Shown in pieces: positions 61,091 to 64,000 of a stretch of 64,000 bases of DNA. The DNA comes from Maylandia zebra (taxonomy: Eukaryota; Chordata; Actinopteri; Cichliformes; Cichlidae). Position 1 is the stretch's first letter; every line of letters starts with the position of its first letter. The translations under genes were made by a program, and so were the position numbers. The stretch spans positions 20,702,033-20,766,032 of the forward strand of contig NC_135170.1 of NCBI RefSeq assembly GCF_041146795.1, read 5' to 3'. Below the pieces are notes generated by a model. It made no database searches. It had not been told where the DNA came from and saw nothing but the letters and a program-made list of their open reading frames with translations.

Positions 61091-62696
61091 CAGGGCTCTA
61101 GACTAACTTTTTGACATGGGCGCACCGGTACGCCTAACTTTAAAAATTTAGGCGTACCGGCACAAAAGTTAGGCGCACTCAAATTTTTCAACCGCATCGC
61201 TTAACACCGCAGTTTTACATGTGCACTTTCTTTGGGGGGGGAAGTCCATACAGACAATATTAATTTCTAAATTATTAACTAACAAACTTGTGCTTAAAGT
61301 GCTTTGTCAATATTGTAGAAAATGTTAAAAACTTAATCATCATCTTGGCCTCCTCTGACGACCTGTTTGCTGCTGTCTGCTGCTGAAAGGCAGTGGGGAG
61401 AGGGGACACTTGGGCAGTGCATTTATCGCAGCATATAATGTGTTTCCTGGATACACTGTGCTTTTTCAGCATTCAAATATTGATGGCACCGTGTCAGAGC
61501 ACTGGCTATGAATTTCAGACAGATCAGGCCTTAACTTAACAAAAAAGTTATCAATAGTTCTTTTCATCTTTTCTTATTACCCACAGCTACAGTACATCCA
61601 CTTCTCTCAGGCCTAGACTGCTCACTAGGGCTGAGTATCATCACTGATTTCTATAATCCATTCAATTCCGGTTCTCAAAGTCCTGATTTGATTCAATTTA
61701 GCCTCAGACAGTCAGAAATATTATAATTCTGATCATTTATCAGTACTGATACACATGAGACTTCATCAGAATTGTGAAAATCACAGCAGATGCCTTTGTG
61801 TGAAAGTAACTGAGAATAAAACACAGGAAAACATGAAGGAGATTTTCCTGGTCTGGCTTTTTATAGCAGATAACCTTAAAAATATTCTGCAATTTTGCAT
61901 AATTTTAAGAAATTTAAATTTCTTCAGTATTGAACAGCAGAAATTAGGCTTTCTTGTCCGAGGTCATTTAAGTGAAAAAAGAAAAAGCGCTGTAAACAAC
62001 GCTAGACTGGTGGGTAATAAGCGAATGAATAATGCAGAAAACAGATTTGAGACGGGAAACTGTTCCTGAAGTACAGAGAGAGAGAGAGCTGTGCAGGAAG
62101 TGTGATTTTTATCGTGGTGGAAGCAAAACAGCAAAAGTCAGAGGGAATTCATGACGACATTGATCAAATGTGAAGCGCAGTTTGCTGCTTCTTTTGCTGC
62201 TGGCTCGGTGAATTTTGGTTGGAGAGAGGCAAAACCTGCAGCTCAGAATCAGCGCAAAAAGACGTAAACACAGCGCGGACCCGAAGAATCGCTAAGCTCC
62301 GACAGCGTGTCCGTGTTCAGGCCGTCGGGTGAGAAAGCCGAGAAAGACGAAGCTGATTCTGATGTGTTGGGTCCGCTCCGTGTTTAGGTCTTTGTGTGGA
62401 ATCCGTTAATGAATTGATATCGCTTTATTCAAGCTACTCACCTCTCTCTTCCACCTGCACTTTCAACTGGACCACGGCCAATCAGAGAGGTCCCGCCCCT
62501 GACTATCTCTGATTGGTTTAGTCCACGATAGGTGCATAATGTGTGTCTGTTGTTGACCACACGGAGAGTTACAGAGATTTTTTTTTTGTTACCGGAACAG
62601 TTGGTCGCACCTGTGCGACCAAATATTTATTTTTAGTCGCACCACTGAAAAATTTGGTCGCATTTGCGACCAAATTGGTCGCACTCTAGAGCCCTG
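61091..62696 (-). mobile_element. Non-autonomous hAT5-like element, copy 2
   Basis: Same family as 15957-17090, inverted and about 470 bp longer. The ends CAGGGCTCTAGA/TCTAGAGCCCTG are a perfect 12-bp inverted repeat, flanked by a perfect 5-bp duplication ATAAC (61086-61090 and 62697-62701). The extra length includes an inverted duplication near 62257-62285 and 62370-62400. No transposase frame is recognised. Confidence 0.82.
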
Positions 62697-62714
62697 ATAA
62701 CATCATCTGGTTCG

Positions 62715-63255
62715 ATAGGATAAAGTAAAATGGGAGGCAGAGCCTTCAGCTTTCAGGTTCCTCTTTTATGGAGCAACTCCCAGTTCGTATTTGGGAGAGA
62801 GACACTCTCTTTACTTTAAAAATTAGGATTAAAACTTTCCATTTTGATAAAGCTTATAGTTATGGCTGGATTAGATGACCTTGAATCTTCCCTCAGTTAT
62901 GCTGCAATAGGCCTCTGGGAGCTTCCAGTGATGCACTTTTCATTTCTTCTTCAGTCACTTTCTCTGAGTTGGTGTTAACACACCATTCTGCATTTAATCA
63001 TTAGTTATTATAATTTTTCTGGCTCTCTTCCACGTTGTGACTTTTGTCCTCCCTTATCTGACCCTCAACCAGTCTCAGTAAATGGCTGACCCTCCCTGTG
63101 CCTGGTTCTGCTGGAGTTTTCTTTCCATAAAAAACGTGTTTGTCCTTCCCACTGTAACCAAACACTTGCTCACAGAGGGCCATAGGGTCTTTTAAGTATA
63201 AAGCACCTTGAGGCGATTGTTGTTGTGATTTGGGGTTATATAAATAAAACTAAAC
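62715..63255 (-). repeat. Abundant teleost interspersed repeat, copy 2
   Basis: Inverted, diverged copy of 13370-14015, with shared blocks around GCATAACT, CTTTCC, AACACTTGCTCA and CACCTTGAGGCG in the expected order. It abuts the hAT5-like element within about 20 bp. Confidence 0.7.
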
Positions 63256-64000
63256 CGAATCTTCATCAGCTCTATCTTCTTACTTCCCCCCTTAAGGGAT
63301 AGCTGCATGCACTCTCACCTTTACTTATTATCTTATGAATTCTGATGCTTTTCATGTCAAAGTCTGACAGCTCAGAGTACTGGACAGATATCTGACTGAT
63401 ATTTCAATATTGTATTTTGAACGTCTGACAGAAGAAGAAAAACAAAGTACATGATGATTTGTGGTGGTGCAGAGCTAAATGGTTGTCTGCATGCATCTTG
63501 TATGCAGACCTCCCCTGCAGGGTCTGAAGGGAAATCTAAATACAGTGTGTCCACGGCTCAGAAAAAGCCTCTTTTATCATCAAAAAGCCACTGTTGGATT
63601 TAGTAACGAGGTGCAGCATCAGCTCTGGGTCTGAAAAGCATGGATGCAGCATGCTGGCTGGCCTTACTGCATATGTATTTGTAGCGATGTACTTCACAGC
63701 ACATATATATTTGGCAAGGGAATGTTTAAATGAACATAAAACGGGGTGTAGTAAGGTTTGCAGCAAACTTTGCTGAACCGACTCTCTGTGAGAATCTCTG
63801 TGGGTCTTTTCTCAGCAGTGTGCACTCACAGCAGTTTTCATGTAGTTCATTTTTTAAAACTCCTCTGTATCAGATCCATACACCTGATATTGAAATGTCT
63901 ATCAAAATGCAGCTGTTAACATGACTGTGTTTGTGTGTCAGACTTTATTAAGTGTCAGCAGCCTCAGTCTGGAGAAGAAAAAGACAAAAATGCACAAATT
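63256..64000. other. Right edge, no gene seen
   Basis: No exon or delimited repeat is recognised. Short open frames on both strands have no family features. Confidence 0.5.

Overview
The window is vertebrate nuclear DNA from a ray-finned fish, most likely a percomorph teleost. The genes are split by short GT-AG introns. Protein sequences match vertebrate tbl3, rnf151, rps2, ndufb10, rpl3l and a tex2 relative, and the repeats are typical teleost families (Tc1, pogo, hAT, L2-like LINE, MITEs). No prokaryotic or viral gene system was recognised.

Layout. 1-0.7 kb: 3' end of a pogo-like transposon lying in an intron of tbl3. 0.7-4.4 kb: the first nine coding exons of tbl3 (minus). 5.0-6.8 kb: complete rnf151 (plus). 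6.9-9.5 kb: a decayed Tc1-like element and a 5'-truncated LINE. 9.8-11.7 kb: complete rps2 (plus) with a TOP-like start and a probable intronic H/ACA snoRNA. 11.7-19 kb: transposon-rich spacer with a 32-bp minisatellite and a transposon inserted inside another transposon. 19.0-20.0 kb: a partial, apparently broken core-2-type N-acetylglucosaminyltransferase gene (minus). 20.1-37.1 kb: a (TA)n tract followed by about 17 kb of a 20/21-bp satellite with multi-level higher-order structure. 37.1-37.8 kb: a Tc1-like transposase cut at its 5' side by the satellite. 37.8-41.6 kb: spacer. 41.6-44.1 kb: complete ndufb10 (minus). 45.9-49.0 kb: complete rpl3l (plus). 49.1-59.7 kb: complete tex2-like gene (minus) with non-coding 5' exons. 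60-64 kb: spacer with a TTAA-flanked MITE, a second copy of the hAT5-like element and a second copy of a teleost repeat.

The host genes are mostly housekeeping: rRNA processing (tbl3), small and large ribosomal subunit (rps2, rpl3l) and respiratory complex I (ndufb10), plus an E3-like RING protein and an ER lipid-transfer-type membrane protein. The order tbl3-rnf151-rps2-ndufb10-rpl3l matches the human 16p13.3 block as I remember it. About 30 kb of repeats separate rps2 from ndufb10, which are close neighbours in human. The most unusual feature is the satellite: its monomers follow a punctuated order and large segments are duplicated at exact offsets.

All exon coordinates were read by eye from splice signals and protein similarity recalled from memory. 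No alignment or search was run.
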